Source: Opitutaceae bacterium
Lineage (GTDB): Bacteria > Verrucomicrobiota > Verrucomicrobiia > Opitutales > Opitutaceae
Length of the DNA stretch: 64,000 bases
Reading direction: 5' to 3'
Assembly: GCA_027482185.1 (NCBI GenBank)
Contig: JAIXWF010000009.1
Span: 1-64,000, forward strand
Shown here: in pieces, positions 45,498 to 54,364 of the stretch
How positions within the stretch are numbered: position 1 is the first letter of the stretch
Layout of the letters: each line of letters opens with the position of its first letter
Translations under genes and position numbers: made by a program
Notes under the pieces: generated by a model
The model's database searches: none
The model's input: the letters and a program-made list of their open reading frames with translations, nothing else
Told to the model about the DNA's origin: nothing

Positions 45498-45528
45498 TTG
45501 GGGGAACAGCCCGCGCCGGGGTTCGAAT
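45498..45528 (+). promoter_or_regulatory. ECF-type promoter element upstream of the GH43-like gene
   Basis: TTGGGGGA (45498-45505), 15 bp, GTTCGAAT (45521-45528), 20 nt before ATG 45549. It stands back to back with the element at 45444-45473. Confidence 0.55.
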
Positions 45529-45548
45529 CAAGCTGGCGCCAAACCAAG

Positions 45549-46694
45549 ATGACAGTCCCCTACCCCCGATTCCGCTTCGCTTGGGCTTTGATTTGCCTGC
45601 TCGTGTGGTTTGGCGCGCGCCCGGCGCTTCGCGCGGCCGATTTTCCGCGCCTCCTGCCCGTGCCTCGCGACGGCGGCTTCCGGATGGAAGGCTATTGGTG
45701 CTGGGACCCCACGGTCATTCACGGCGCGGACGGCAAGTACCATCTGTTCGCCTCCCGGTGGCCCAAGTCGGTTTCATTTCATCCGGGATGGATGACCGAC
45801 TCCGAAGTCGTACATGCGGTCGCGGACCATCCGGCCGGACCGTACACCTTCAAATCGGTGGTACTGCCCCGCCGCGGCGCGGAATACTGGGACGGCCTTT
45901 CGACGTTCAATCCCACGATCCGCAAATGCGGCGACAGCTACCTGCTCTTCTATGTCGGCACAACCAACCCGATCGGCGCGGGACCACGGGGACGAAAATT
46001 CGAACTGGATGATCCCCGCTGCTTGGTGGCACGCGCCAACAAGCGGGTGGGACTCGCCATCGCCAAGTCTCTGGACGGGCCATGGGAACGCTTCGATCGT
46101 CCGATTCTCGATACCAAACCGGGCACCTTCTACAGTTTTCTGACCTCGAACCCTGCCCCGGTCGTCGCTCCGGACGGATCCGTGGTGCTGGTCTTCAAGG
46201 CGCGCGGGTACGCACCTACGAGCGAAGGCCGACACGACAGTGCCATCGGATCCTACGGCCGTATGGTACTTGGAGCAGCCAAGGCGGCGCATTTCCGCGG
46301 GCCCTACGAGGTAGTGGGAGACCGTCCGCTGTTCGGCCCCGACCACATCGGCGAAGTCGAAGACCCATTCATGTGGCGGACGCCCGACGGGGCTTACGAA
46401 CTCATCGCCAAAGACATGACCGGCAAAATCGTCGGGGAGCGTCACGCCGGGATCCACGCCCGGTCGCAGGACGCCCTATCGTGGACGCTGGCGGCGCAGC
46501 CCAAGGCATGGACGCGGAACATCGTCTGGGACGATGGGCAGCCGGAGACACTGACAAAACTGGAACGCCCGTTCGTCTATTTCGAAGCCGGCCAAGCGCG
46601 CTACCTTTTCGGCGCCGTCGGCCGGGGCGGAACGGGCCACGAAGGGATGACGGAGGCAATCATCATCGCGATTCCGCTAATCCATGCGCCCTGA
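45549..46694 (+). CDS. Exported GH43/GH32-like five-bladed propeller hydrolase
   Basis: A 381-residue exported protein. After a signal peptide (FAWALICLLVWFGARPALRAA), the sequence has the spaced blocks of five-bladed beta-propeller glycosidases: WDPTVIHGADGKYHLFAS with an early Asp, FNPTIRKCGDSYLLFYVGTTNP in the second blade, SNPAPVVAPDGSVVLVFKA, and VEDPFMWRTPDGAYELIAKD with the downstream acidic residue. These positions fit the Asp/Asp/Glu arrangement of clans GH-F and GH-J, but I cannot assign a family or substrate. It may be co-transcribed with the large fusion gene that starts 120 bp downstream. ATG 45549 matches the signal peptide and the predicted promoter. Confidence 0.7.
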   Translation: MTVPYPRFRFAWALICLLVWFGARPALRAADFPRLLPVPRDGGFRMEGYWCWDPTVIHGADGKYHLFASRWPKSVSFHPGWMTDSEVVHAVADHPAGPYTFKSVVLPRRGAEYWDGLSTFNPTIRKCGDSYLLFYVGTTNPIGAGPRGRKFELDDPRCLVARANKRVGLAIAKSLDGPWERFDRPILDTKPGTFYSFLTSNPAPVVAPDGSVVLVFKARGYAPTSEGRHDSAIGSYGRMVLGAAKAAHFRGPYEVVGDRPLFGPDHIGEVEDPFMWRTPDGAYELIAKDMTGKIVGERHAGIHARSQDALSWTLAAQPKAWTRNIVWDDGQPETLTKLERPFVYFEAGQARYLFGAVGRGGTGHEGMTEAIIIAIPLIHAP

Positions 46695-46813
46695 GCCGTG
46701 GGTGCGAAACAGGTGCCGGAAAGTCCTCCGGCCGTGGAGCCCGAACCCCCGATCCGACCCGTTCACGATGGACTTTATCTCATCTGCAGCGCGTTGACCC
46801 CGCTTTCTTCCGA

Positions 46814-49800
46814 ATGAAAATCCGATTCCCGTTCCTCTTGCTGTTCTTGCCGGCACTGACCTTTGCCGCGGATCCCGGTTCTCTCGTCTACGAAGGGACC
46901 GCGGGGCCGGGCAAGGGCGTCCATATCGTCTTCCTTTCCGGCGATCACGAGTATCGCTCGGAGGAAACGCTGCCCGCACTGGCCCGCGTGCTGGCAAAAC
47001 ACCACGGCTTCAAATGCACCGTGCTTTTCAATGTCGACGCGCAATCCGGCGCCATCGTCCCGGGCAATTCCAACTCTCCCGGACTGGAGGCACTCGCGAC
47101 CGCCGATCTCGCCGTATTCTTCCTGCGTTTTCAGAATCTGCCGAGTGAGCAGATGAAGCACATCGCGGCGTATCTCGACCGGGGCGGTCCGGTCGTCGGA
47201 CTCCGCACCGCGACCCATGCGTTCAAACTTCCCGCGACGGACGCTTTTGCCCGATACAGTTGGGACTACAAACGCGAGGACTACGTCGGTGGATTCGGCC
47301 ATCAGGTGCTTGGGCAATCGTGGGTCGGCCACTACGGCAAGAACCACACCCAGAGCACCCGCATCGACATCGTTCCCGCGGCCGCGGGTCACCCCATTTT
47401 GCGCGGTGTGAACGGCGTTTGGGCCCGCGAAGGCGCCTACGTCGGCAAACCGACGGACGGTGATATCCTGACGATGGCGCAACCGCTGGACGGCATGACG
47501 CCCGACTCGCCTGCGGATCCAGCCAAGCCGCCGATGCCCTCCGAGTGGACACGAAGCTACCGTAGCAACTCGGGGAAAATCGGCCGCGTCTTTACTTCGC
47601 TCTACGGCGCCTCGGAGGATCTACTCAACGAAGGTTACCGGCGCATGCTGGTAAACGCGACCTTCTGGGCGCTGGGTATGGAAACGGCGATCCGGCCCGA
47701 TCTCAACGTGGCGCTCGTCGGAGCCTACAAGCCGAGCACCTTCGGCAACCACCGCTACATCGCGTCGATCAAACCGTCGGCCTATGCGGACTTCGAGAGT
47801 CCCATCCCGGCGCCGGGCTCGCCTCCCCCGGTTCCGGCCAAGGCGCCCGCCAAAGAGAAGCGTTCGCAGGCTACCAACGCCGAGGCCGCCACCGGCGCGG
47901 CGGCCTCGTCCACTCCCGTTCCCGCCGTCCAGCATGCAACCGCAGTCGTGCCCGAGAGCGTCGGCAAGCCCGCGGCGAAGAAAAAGAAAGAGCCACCCAA
48001 GAAAGTCGACGCCCCCCATGCCTTGAAGTCCGAGCCAGCTCCGGCGACCGCGCAGCGGCCGCAAGCCGTCGCTCCGCCGGCCAAGGGCGAACGCATCGTG
48101 CTCGTCGGAAACGGTCTCGCCGAGCGCGATGTCTATTATAGCCGAATCGAAACCGAACTCGCCCTGCGCTACCCCGGATACGCTTTGCACTTCCGCAACA
48201 TGGGCCATGTCGGCGACACCCCTGGTTTCCGCCCGCATCCGTCCCGTGCTTCGCAGTGGGCGTTCCCCGGAGCCGAGCAGTTCAATCCCGGCCTGAGCGT
48301 GCACAAAGGCCAAGGATTTTACCCCACGCCGGACCAGTGGCTCACGCACCTCAAGGCCGACACCATTGTCGCGTTCTTCGGCTACAACGAATCGTTCGGA
48401 GGCCCGGCCAAGGTTGCGGACTTCGAAGCCGAGTTGGATGCATGGGTCCGGCACACCTTGGGCAAAGCGTACAACGGCCAAGCTGCGCCGCGTGTTGTGC
48501 TCGTCTCGCCCATTGCATACGAGAACCAGTCTGCCCGGCGAGATCTGCCCGACGGCGTGAAGGAAAATGCGAACCTGGCGCTTTACACCGAGGCCATCGC
48601 CTCGGTTGCCGGAAAAAACGGCCTCACCTTCGTCGATCTGTTCAAACCGACGCTGGCGCTTTATCGGCTGGCGCGCGAGCCGCTCACTACCGGCGGTTTC
48701 ATTCCCAACGACGAAGGCTACAAGCACGTCGCCCGCCTCGTCGCGACCGGAATTTACGGCGAGCAGGCCCGGGAATCCCGGGCCGATCCGAAGCTCGTGC
48801 ACCAAGCCGTCAGGCAAAAGGACTATTTCTGGAACGCCGACTACAACATCGTGAACGGCGTGCACGCGTACGGTCGGCGCTACGCTCCCTACGGCCCGCA
48901 AAATTATCCCGACGAGATCAAAAAAATCCGCGAGATGACCGCACTGCGCGACGCCGTGATCGCCGAGGTCGCCAGCGCCCGGAAAACGGATCTCTCCGTC
49001 GACGACAGCGGGACGCACGCGCTGCCGCCGGTTCCGACGAACTACGCGCCCAGCAGGAAAAACGGCAGTACGGAAATTCTTCCCGCCGACGACAGCCTTG
49101 CCGCGCTGACCGTCCCGGAGGGCTACAAGGTCGAGCTCTTCGCGAGCGAGAAGACGTTTCCGAATCTCGCGAATCCGATGCAGCTCTCGTTCGACAACCG
49201 CGGGCGGCTGTGGGTTGCGGTCATGCCCGCCTATCCCGCCTATCGTCCCGGCGACCGGCTGCCCGACGACAAGATTCTCATCTACGAGGACACCGACGGC
49301 GACGGCAAGGCGGACAAGGAGACCGTCTTCGCGGACAACCTACACCTGCCCATTGGTTTCGAGTTCGCACCCGAGGGAGTGTATGTTTCGCAGGCGCCGA
49401 ATCTGGTCCTCCTGAGCGACACCGACGGCGACGACAAAGCCGACCGCTACGAGATCATTCTCGGCGGCTTCGATTCCCACGACACACACCATGCCATCAG
49501 CGCCTTCACCGCCGACCCCAGCGGCGCAATCGTGATGTGCGAGGGCGTCTTTCTCCATTCCAACGTGGAGACGCCCTACGGTCCGGTGCGCTGCGTCGAC
49601 GGCGGTTTTTTCCGCTACAGCCCGCAACGAGGAATGCTGGAGCGAACGATCCAGATGAGCATTCCCAATCCATGGGGCTATGCCTTCGACCGATGGGGCC
49701 AAGATTTCTTCCTCTTCACGTCCGGCACCGCCATGAACTGGTCCTTGCCCGTGCAGGTGAAGCCGACCTTCGGCAGCAAGACGCCCGCAACGGTCGACCT

Positions 49801-51130
49801 CATTCCCGCCGGCGAGAAGGTTCGGCCTACCTCGGGGCTCGAGATCGTTTCTTCGCGCCACTTCCCGGACGAAGTCCAAGGCGACATCATTCTCGCCAAC
49901 ACCATCGGCTTCCTCGGCATCAAGCAGCATCAGATCGAGGACGAAGGTACCGGCTGGAAGACCACCTTCCGTCAGAATCTGCTCACCAGCACGGACCTCA
50001 ATTTCCGTCCCGTCGACCTCGAGTTCGCTCCGGATGGATCGCTCTATGTGATCGACTGGCACAACATCCTCATCGGGCACATGCAGCACAACGCCCGCGA
50101 TCCGATGCGCGACCACAACCACGGCCGCATCTATCGCATCACCTATCCAAGCCGACCGCTCGTGAAACCGGCGCACGTCGGGGGCGCGCCCCTCTCGACC
50201 CTGCTTGAGAATCTGAAGGAGCCGGAGATCCGCACCCGCTTTCGTACCCGGCGCGAAATCCGCAGCCATCCGGCGGCGGAGGTTTTGCCCGCGGTGAAAA
50301 ATTGGGCCGCCGCGCAAACAGCACCCGAAGCAAAGCTCGAGGCGCTTTGGATCACTTGGGGAATGAACTCCGTCGACGAGGCTCTGCTGCGCGAGTTGCT
50401 CGCCGCGTCGGATTTCCATGTCCGCGCCGCCGCGGTCCGTGTGCTGCGCTACAATATGCACCGCATCGCCGACAGCGCCGCGCTGCTGCAAAAGGCTGCC
50501 GACGACGAGCACGGCCGGGTGCGACTCGAAGCCGTTGTCGCCGCGTCTTGGTTGCCGGATGCTCCGGCCGCCGGCAAGATCGTGGCCATGGCCTCGAGCC
50601 GGCCGCTCGACCGATGGAGCAAGGCGGTTGTGAAGACAGCGGCCGATCGCATAGGCGGCGTCGCCGAAGCAGAAAATCCCGAGTTTCCCCAGCTCCCGGC
50701 ACCCGCCTACCTGGACTCATCGGGCCGGGATCAATTCCGCGCCGGCCAGCAAATCTACCAGCGCGAAGGCCACTGCATCACCTGCCACCAGGCGAACGGC
50801 CAGGGTCTCGACCCGGCGTTTCCGTCGATCGCGAATAGTCCCTGGGTCAATGGCGACACCGAGCGACTGATAAAACTCACGCTTTACGGGCTGATGGGGC
50901 CGCTGGAGATCAACGGCAAGAAGTACGACGGACAAGTGCCGATGACCCCCTTTGGCGGCATGCTGGACGACGAAGAAGTCGCCGCCGTGCTCACTTATGT
51001 GCGCAACAGCTTCGGCAACCGGTCTGCTCCGATTTCGGCGGCCGAGGTCCAAAGCGTCCGGGCCAAAAGCCCCGGTCGCACGATGCTCTTCAGCACCGAG
51101 GAACTGCTGAAAGAGCATCCTCTGAAGTGA
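46814..51130 (+). CDS. Giant ThuA - SGNH - PVC dehydrogenase - HEAT - cytochrome c fusion
   Basis: A 1438-residue exported protein joining five modules. The signal peptide (FPFLLLFLPALTFA) is followed by a ThuA-like domain (about 35-300; HIVFLSGDHEYRSEE). A Pro/Ala/Lys linker (about 335-420) leads to an SGNH/GDSL-type hydrolase (about 425-650; VLVGNGLAERD, FFGYNESFGG). A PVC-type membrane-bound-dehydrogenase propeller comes next (about 760-1110; VPEGYKVELFAS, YEDTDGDGKADK), then HEAT-like repeats (about 1140-1280) and a cytochrome c domain with C-I-T-C-H near 1319-1323. Homologous modules often occur as separate proteins. The combination suggests a periplasmic oxidase that also removes ester groups. 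The start ATG 46814 directly precedes the signal peptide. Confidence 0.85.
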   Translation: MKIRFPFLLLFLPALTFAADPGSLVYEGTAGPGKGVHIVFLSGDHEYRSEETLPALARVLAKHHGFKCTVLFNVDAQSGAIVPGNSNSPGLEALATADLAVFFLRFQNLPSEQMKHIAAYLDRGGPVVGLRTATHAFKLPATDAFARYSWDYKREDYVGGFGHQVLGQSWVGHYGKNHTQSTRIDIVPAAAGHPILRGVNGVWAREGAYVGKPTDGDILTMAQPLDGMTPDSPADPAKPPMPSEWTRSYRSNSGKIGRVFTSLYGASEDLLNEGYRRMLVNATFWALGMETAIRPDLNVALVGAYKPSTFGNHRYIASIKPSAYADFESPIPAPGSPPPVPAKAPAKEKRSQATNAEAATGAAASSTPVPAVQHATAVVPESVGKPAAKKKKEPPKKVDAPHALKSEPAPATAQRPQAVAPPAKGERIVLVGNGLAERDVYYSRIETELALRYPGYALHFRNMGHVGDTPGFRPHPSRASQWAFPGAEQFNPGLSVHKGQGFYPTPDQWLTHLKADTIVAFFGYNESFGGPAKVADFEAELDAWVRHTLGKAYNGQAAPRVVLVSPIAYENQSARRDLPDGVKENANLALYTEAIASVAGKNGLTFVDLFKPTLALYRLAREPLTTGGFIPNDEGYKHVARLVATGIYGEQARESRADPKLVHQAVRQKDYFWNADYNIVNGVHAYGRRYAPYGPQNYPDEIKKIREMTALRDAVIAEVASARKTDLSVDDSGTHALPPVPTNYAPSRKNGSTEILPADDSLAALTVPEGYKVELFASEKTFPNLANPMQLSFDNRGRLWVAVMPAYPAYRPGDRLPDDKILIYEDTDGDGKADKETVFADNLHLPIGFEFAPEGVYVSQAPNLVLLSDTDGDDKADRYEIILGGFDSHDTHHAISAFTADPSGAIVMCEGVFLHSNVETPYGPVRCVDGGFFRYSPQRGMLERTIQMSIPNPWGYAFDRWGQDFFLFTSGTAMNWSLPVQVKPTFGSKTPATVDLIPAGEKVRPTSGLEIVSSRHFPDEVQGDIILANTIGFLGIKQHQIEDEGTGWKTTFRQNLLTSTDLNFRPVDLEFAPDGSLYVIDWHNILIGHMQHNARDPMRDHNHGRIYRITYPSRPLVKPAHVGGAPLSTLLENLKEPEIRTRFRTRREIRSHPAAEVLPAVKNWAAAQTAPEAKLEALWITWGMNSVDEALLRELLAASDFHVRAAAVRVLRYNMHRIADSAALLQKAADDEHGRVRLEAVVAASWLPDAPAAGKIVAMASSRPLDRWSKAVVKTAADRIGGVAEAENPEFPQLPAPAYLDSSGRDQFRAGQQIYQREGHCITCHQANGQGLDPAFPSIANSPWVNGDTERLIKLTLYGLMGPLEINGKKYDGQVPMTPFGGMLDDEEVAAVLTYVRNSFGNRSAPISAAEVQSVRAKSPGRTMLFSTEELLKEHPLK

Positions 51131-51712
51131 ACGGCGCAGGGATACCACCCAAGGGGACTGGTCCGGATGTTGTCCTCGTCGAGGCCTACGACGCCGAGGG
51201 CGGAAGCAATCCGCGGTTGGTGGAGGAAGGCGCTGAACGTCTCGGCCAATCTTTCGCAACGCCACGCACCATAAGTGTTCAGTTTTGGTCGGGTTGGTCT
51301 GCCAGATCTCGGAGCATGTCTCGGGCTGTGGTGAGGTCGGCGATGGCGGCGGCGAGCGCCCGACCGTCGATTTCAGGCTGAGCGCCCTTGGCTACGTCGT
51401 TCAGGATCAAGTGGGCGCCAGCGAGGTAGGAATCGATTTTAAGGAGGCGTTGCGCGAGGAGCATGGGAGAAAAATTAACCGACCAAGAACTGCAGTTATC
51501 GATGAGAAGTCGCGGACGAGCCGAAATCGTGGATGGGCGAATGACGCTCGAACAAGCCACGAGGTTGTTCGGTTCATGCGATCTGGTGAAATCCGTAAAA
51601 CCGGGACACCACCTGCACCACCGGCTCATCGCATCTACGCCATCGTCCAACGCAACCTCAGGGCATTCGTCGCAATTTCTGCGGCCGGCGCCGTCGGTGG
51701 CGCTTAGTGTCC
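51131..51712. other. Intergenic region downstream of the fusion gene
   Basis: About 580 bp. It contains the small minus-strand gene at 51279-51464 and otherwise no recognisable feature. No terminator with a T-run is visible behind the fusion gene. Confidence 0.35.
51279..51464 (-). CDS. Small protein of unknown function (61 residues)
   Basis: A predicted 61-residue, mostly helical protein (MLLAQRLLKIDSYLAGAHLI at its start, TARDMLRDLADQPDQN at its end). I do not recognise a family. Support for it being real is the conserved C-terminus shared with the decayed copy at 5145-5231, in which nearly all differences preserve the amino-acid character. No clear ribosome-binding site precedes ATG 51464; the frame is open to 51650, but the upstream part does not match the second copy. 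Confidence 0.45.
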   Translation of the reverse strand: MLLAQRLLKIDSYLAGAHLILNDVAKGAQPEIDGRALAAAIADLTTARDMLRDLADQPDQN

Positions 51713-53428
51713 ATGCCCCGCTCTTCCGTATACATATTGCGCCGCTGCCTGCCGCTCGCTTTCGCGTTGTTGCTGACTTCGGCGCATGCTGAATTCAATC
51801 CGCCTCCCGAGGCCGTTGCCCTAACCGACCCACGGATGGAGCAGTGGTCGGAGGCAGTCCGTCCGCCCGTGCGCATCACGGGACGTATCGTCAACCTATC
51901 GGCAGACAACCCAGCGAAGCCGGCGATTTCCGGTTCCCTTGTGCTGGCCGGTCCGCAAAGCCAGTTGGCGAAAACCGCCGTCGTGGCCGACGACGGCACA
52001 TTCCAACTGGAACTGCCCGCGGCGTACCCGATTCAGCAGATTTGGTTCCGGGTCGGCCGGCTGTTCTATGCCGGATTGCTGGTCAGCCGCGGTCTGCATG
52101 TGGAAATCGACGCCGCAAACCTCAGTGCAAAACTGACCGGGCCCGACGGCTTGCTCAACGAAGAGGTGCGTCGATTCCAATTCCAGTTTCGGAAGGAACG
52201 GCAGAATGAAATCGAACGCCTGATGCGGGAAATCTCCCTGCAGCGGGACGCAGGCGACCTCGGTACCACTTTGGGAAAACTGGAAGACCTTCACCGGGAA
52301 TCGCGCGCTTTGCTCGACGAATTTGCCCCGCGGTTCGGCGGGTTCATTTTGGCCAGCGATCTCGACGCCCAGTTCTATTCGGCGGCCATTCGGGCGTCGC
52401 GCGGTCGCGAGCGTGAGTTGGTCGATTCTCCACTGTGGCCGCGCGTGGCACGGCACGCGACCTGGGCGATCACCAACGAGCAGACCGCATTCTTCCGTGG
52501 GCTGCAGGGTTTTCTCCGCGGCCTGCGTTTTGGCAGCCGGGTGCCCGCCTCCGAGATACTCGCCGCCCTCTCATCGGCGATATCGCTTGCTCCTCCGGCA
52601 GTCCGTGAAAACCACGCTGCTGCCCTCGCGTTGTGCACCCCCAACTCAGCCACCGCTCCCGATTCGGCGGAGTTCAAGGCCGCGCTACAGCGCCTTTCCG
52701 AAGCCGGGTGGCTGAGCGCCGCGCCTGCCGTCATCCGCGGAATACAGTCCAGCGCGCCAGCAGCGCTGCCGACCGCCACCCTCGAGTTTGCACTGATTTT
52801 CGCCATTCCCGCAGATGCCGCCGAAGCCGTACTCGCCTACTCCACCCTCGAAGAGACTATCACGAAACCGTGGATCCGGGCGCTGTTACGTGATCAAACG
52901 CGTGAAGCAAAGCTACGACTTGCGACGGCGAACGCAGCTCTGGGGGCGCGTTCGGAGACGGTCACTGCAACACCGCTCGGCGAACCCATCAAACGCCTTC
53001 CCGCCGGCGCGCAACCGTACCGCTGGCCCGATCTCACTGGCCGCGCGATATTGGATCAAATCCGCGCTGCCTTTCCCGGCCGTGCCCTGCTCCTCGATTT
53101 CTGGGGACCATGGTGCCACCCCTGCCTTGAGGATCTGCCTCACAGCCGCGCGATGCACGCAGCGTTGAAAGATCGCCCGATCGAATTCGTCTACTTTGCC
53201 TGCCGCACCGATCCCGGCGCCTGGCAACGAAGCGTCGCCGACCTGCGACTCGCCGGCACCCATGTGTTCCTAGAGCCCGCCCAGACGGCAGAGCTGATGA
53301 GTCTCTTTGGTCTAGGTGGCTTCCCCGGTTACGCCTTCCTTGATCGGGACGGCAAGTATCACCCCGGATTGATCACACGCTTCGCCAATACCAAAGCGTC
53401 GGCGATCGACGCGTTACTCAAACCTTGA
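51713..53428 (+). CDS. Exported thioredoxin-like (TlpA/AhpC-fold) protein
   Basis: A 571-residue exported protein. The signal peptide (RRCLPLAFALLLTSAHA) is followed by a long, mostly helical region (about 60-420) I do not recognise. The C-terminal thioredoxin fold (about 435-571) contains LLLDFWGPWCHPCLEDLP with the redox-active C-x-x-C, and a cis-Pro region near GLGGFPGYAFLD. The architecture resembles the TlpA-like proteins of Bacteroidetes and Verrucomicrobia, in which an N-terminal DUF4369-like domain precedes thioredoxin. ATG 51713 is preferred; GTG 51707 is two codons upstream. It might maintain cysteines or haem-binding motifs of the exported cytochromes, which is inference from context. 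Confidence 0.75.
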   Translation: MPRSSVYILRRCLPLAFALLLTSAHAEFNPPPEAVALTDPRMEQWSEAVRPPVRITGRIVNLSADNPAKPAISGSLVLAGPQSQLAKTAVVADDGTFQLELPAAYPIQQIWFRVGRLFYAGLLVSRGLHVEIDAANLSAKLTGPDGLLNEEVRRFQFQFRKERQNEIERLMREISLQRDAGDLGTTLGKLEDLHRESRALLDEFAPRFGGFILASDLDAQFYSAAIRASRGRERELVDSPLWPRVARHATWAITNEQTAFFRGLQGFLRGLRFGSRVPASEILAALSSAISLAPPAVRENHAAALALCTPNSATAPDSAEFKAALQRLSEAGWLSAAPAVIRGIQSSAPAALPTATLEFALIFAIPADAAEAVLAYSTLEETITKPWIRALLRDQTREAKLRLATANAALGARSETVTATPLGEPIKRLPAGAQPYRWPDLTGRAILDQIRAAFPGRALLLDFWGPWCHPCLEDLPHSRAMHAALKDRPIEFVYFACRTDPGAWQRSVADLRLAGTHVFLEPAQTAELMSLFGLGGFPGYAFLDRDGKYHPGLITRFANTKASAIDALLKP

Positions 53429-53482
53429 GGTTCGCGCCTGATCCTGATCCGACACGTGGGCGGCGGTCGCAATGAACCGGTG

Positions 53483-54127
53483 TTAGTCGACGCCGCAGAG
53501 GAACGCGGTCCCAAATATACCCGGCCGGTCGTCTTCGTACGTAAGCAGCGGGAACATGTAACTGTTGGCCCAGTGCGGCTTATTCTGCACGGTGGCGAAA
53601 AACTGCTGCGACGCTTCGGCGCGGGGATCGTAATCGATGCTGGTCGCGTAGATTTCGAGGACGTTGCGCCAGAACTCCTTTTCCGACGACCGGATGTCGC
53701 GGATGCGTTCGAGGAGGAGATCGAAATAGTTGCCGGATTTGCCCTGCTTGAACTTTTCGTCGTTGAGGACGTACCCCTTGACGAGGTAGTCGCGGAGTTG
53801 CTGGGTGGCCCAGACTCGGAACTGAACGCCGTGGTGGGATTTTACGCGGTAGCCGACGGAGATGATGACATCGAGGGAGTAGTGCTCGACTTGGTAGGTT
53901 TTGCCGTCGGCGGCAGTGGTTGCAAAAAGTGCAACAACTGGCTCGGGTTTCAGTTCTCCTTCTTCGAAAACGTTTTGGATGTGGCGCGAGATGGTGGATT
54001 TGTCTCGCTGGAAGAGGTCCGCGATTTGCCCGGCGGAGAGCCAGACGGACTCGCCGACCAAGCGGACGTCGATCCGGGTCTGTCCGTCCTCGGTCTGGAA
54101 GAGGATGATTTCGCCGGGGTCTCTCAT
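53483..54127 (-). pseudogene. rhuM: RhuM-family protein, C-terminally truncated
   Basis: The first 190 residues are a clear RhuM-family protein: VRLVGESVWLSAGQIADLFQ, a helix-turn-helix-like DKSTISRHIQNVFEEGEL, then DVIISVGYRVKSHHGVQFR and WATQQLRDYLVKGY. Full-length members have about 330-340 residues, whereas this frame has 214, and the last 20 residues (after FATVQNK) are unrelated to the family. It has probably lost its C-terminal half by deletion. Its ATG overlaps the stop of the HsdM remnant (ATGA), the normal arrangement in type I restriction islands that carry rhuM. Its function in those islands is not established. Confidence 0.75.
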
Positions 54128-54330
54128 AGGCCGAGTCCCTTCAAGGATCCGTCTATCTTTTGGCGGACAACGGCGAGTTCGCCTTCGAGTTGGGCGATCT
54201 CCTTTTCACGGCGCCGAGGTCAATTGCGGCTTCTTCTTCGAACCTGTTGATGTAGCGCGGAATGTTCAGGTTGTAGTCGTTGTCGGCGATCTCCTGAGCG
54301 GTGGCGCGGTAGTCGTATTCTTCGATGGCG
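54124..54330 (-). pseudogene. hsdM: C-terminal remnant of type I methyltransferase HsdM, frameshifted
   Basis: Reading the minus strand from about 54330, one frame gives EEYDYRATAQEIADNDYNLN and then IPRYINRFEEEAAIDLG, the conserved C-terminal block of HsdM (DNDYNLNIPRY). A frame change near 54207-54212 is needed to continue into EKEIAQLEGELAVVRQKIDG and LKGLGL, which ends at 54124, overlapping the rhuM start. Nothing of the upstream catalytic region (NPPF motif) remains. It is too short for the automated frame lists but unambiguous by eye. Confidence 0.75.
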
Positions 54331-54364
54331 CAACAGTCGGGAAAAGGAACGGAGGGCAGGAAAT

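Noticed and set aside
9636-45505. G5 runs as G-quadruplex or ribosome-binding sequences
   Set aside because: A single five-G run cannot form an intramolecular quadruplex, and the distances to start codons vary too much for a Shine-Dalgarno role.
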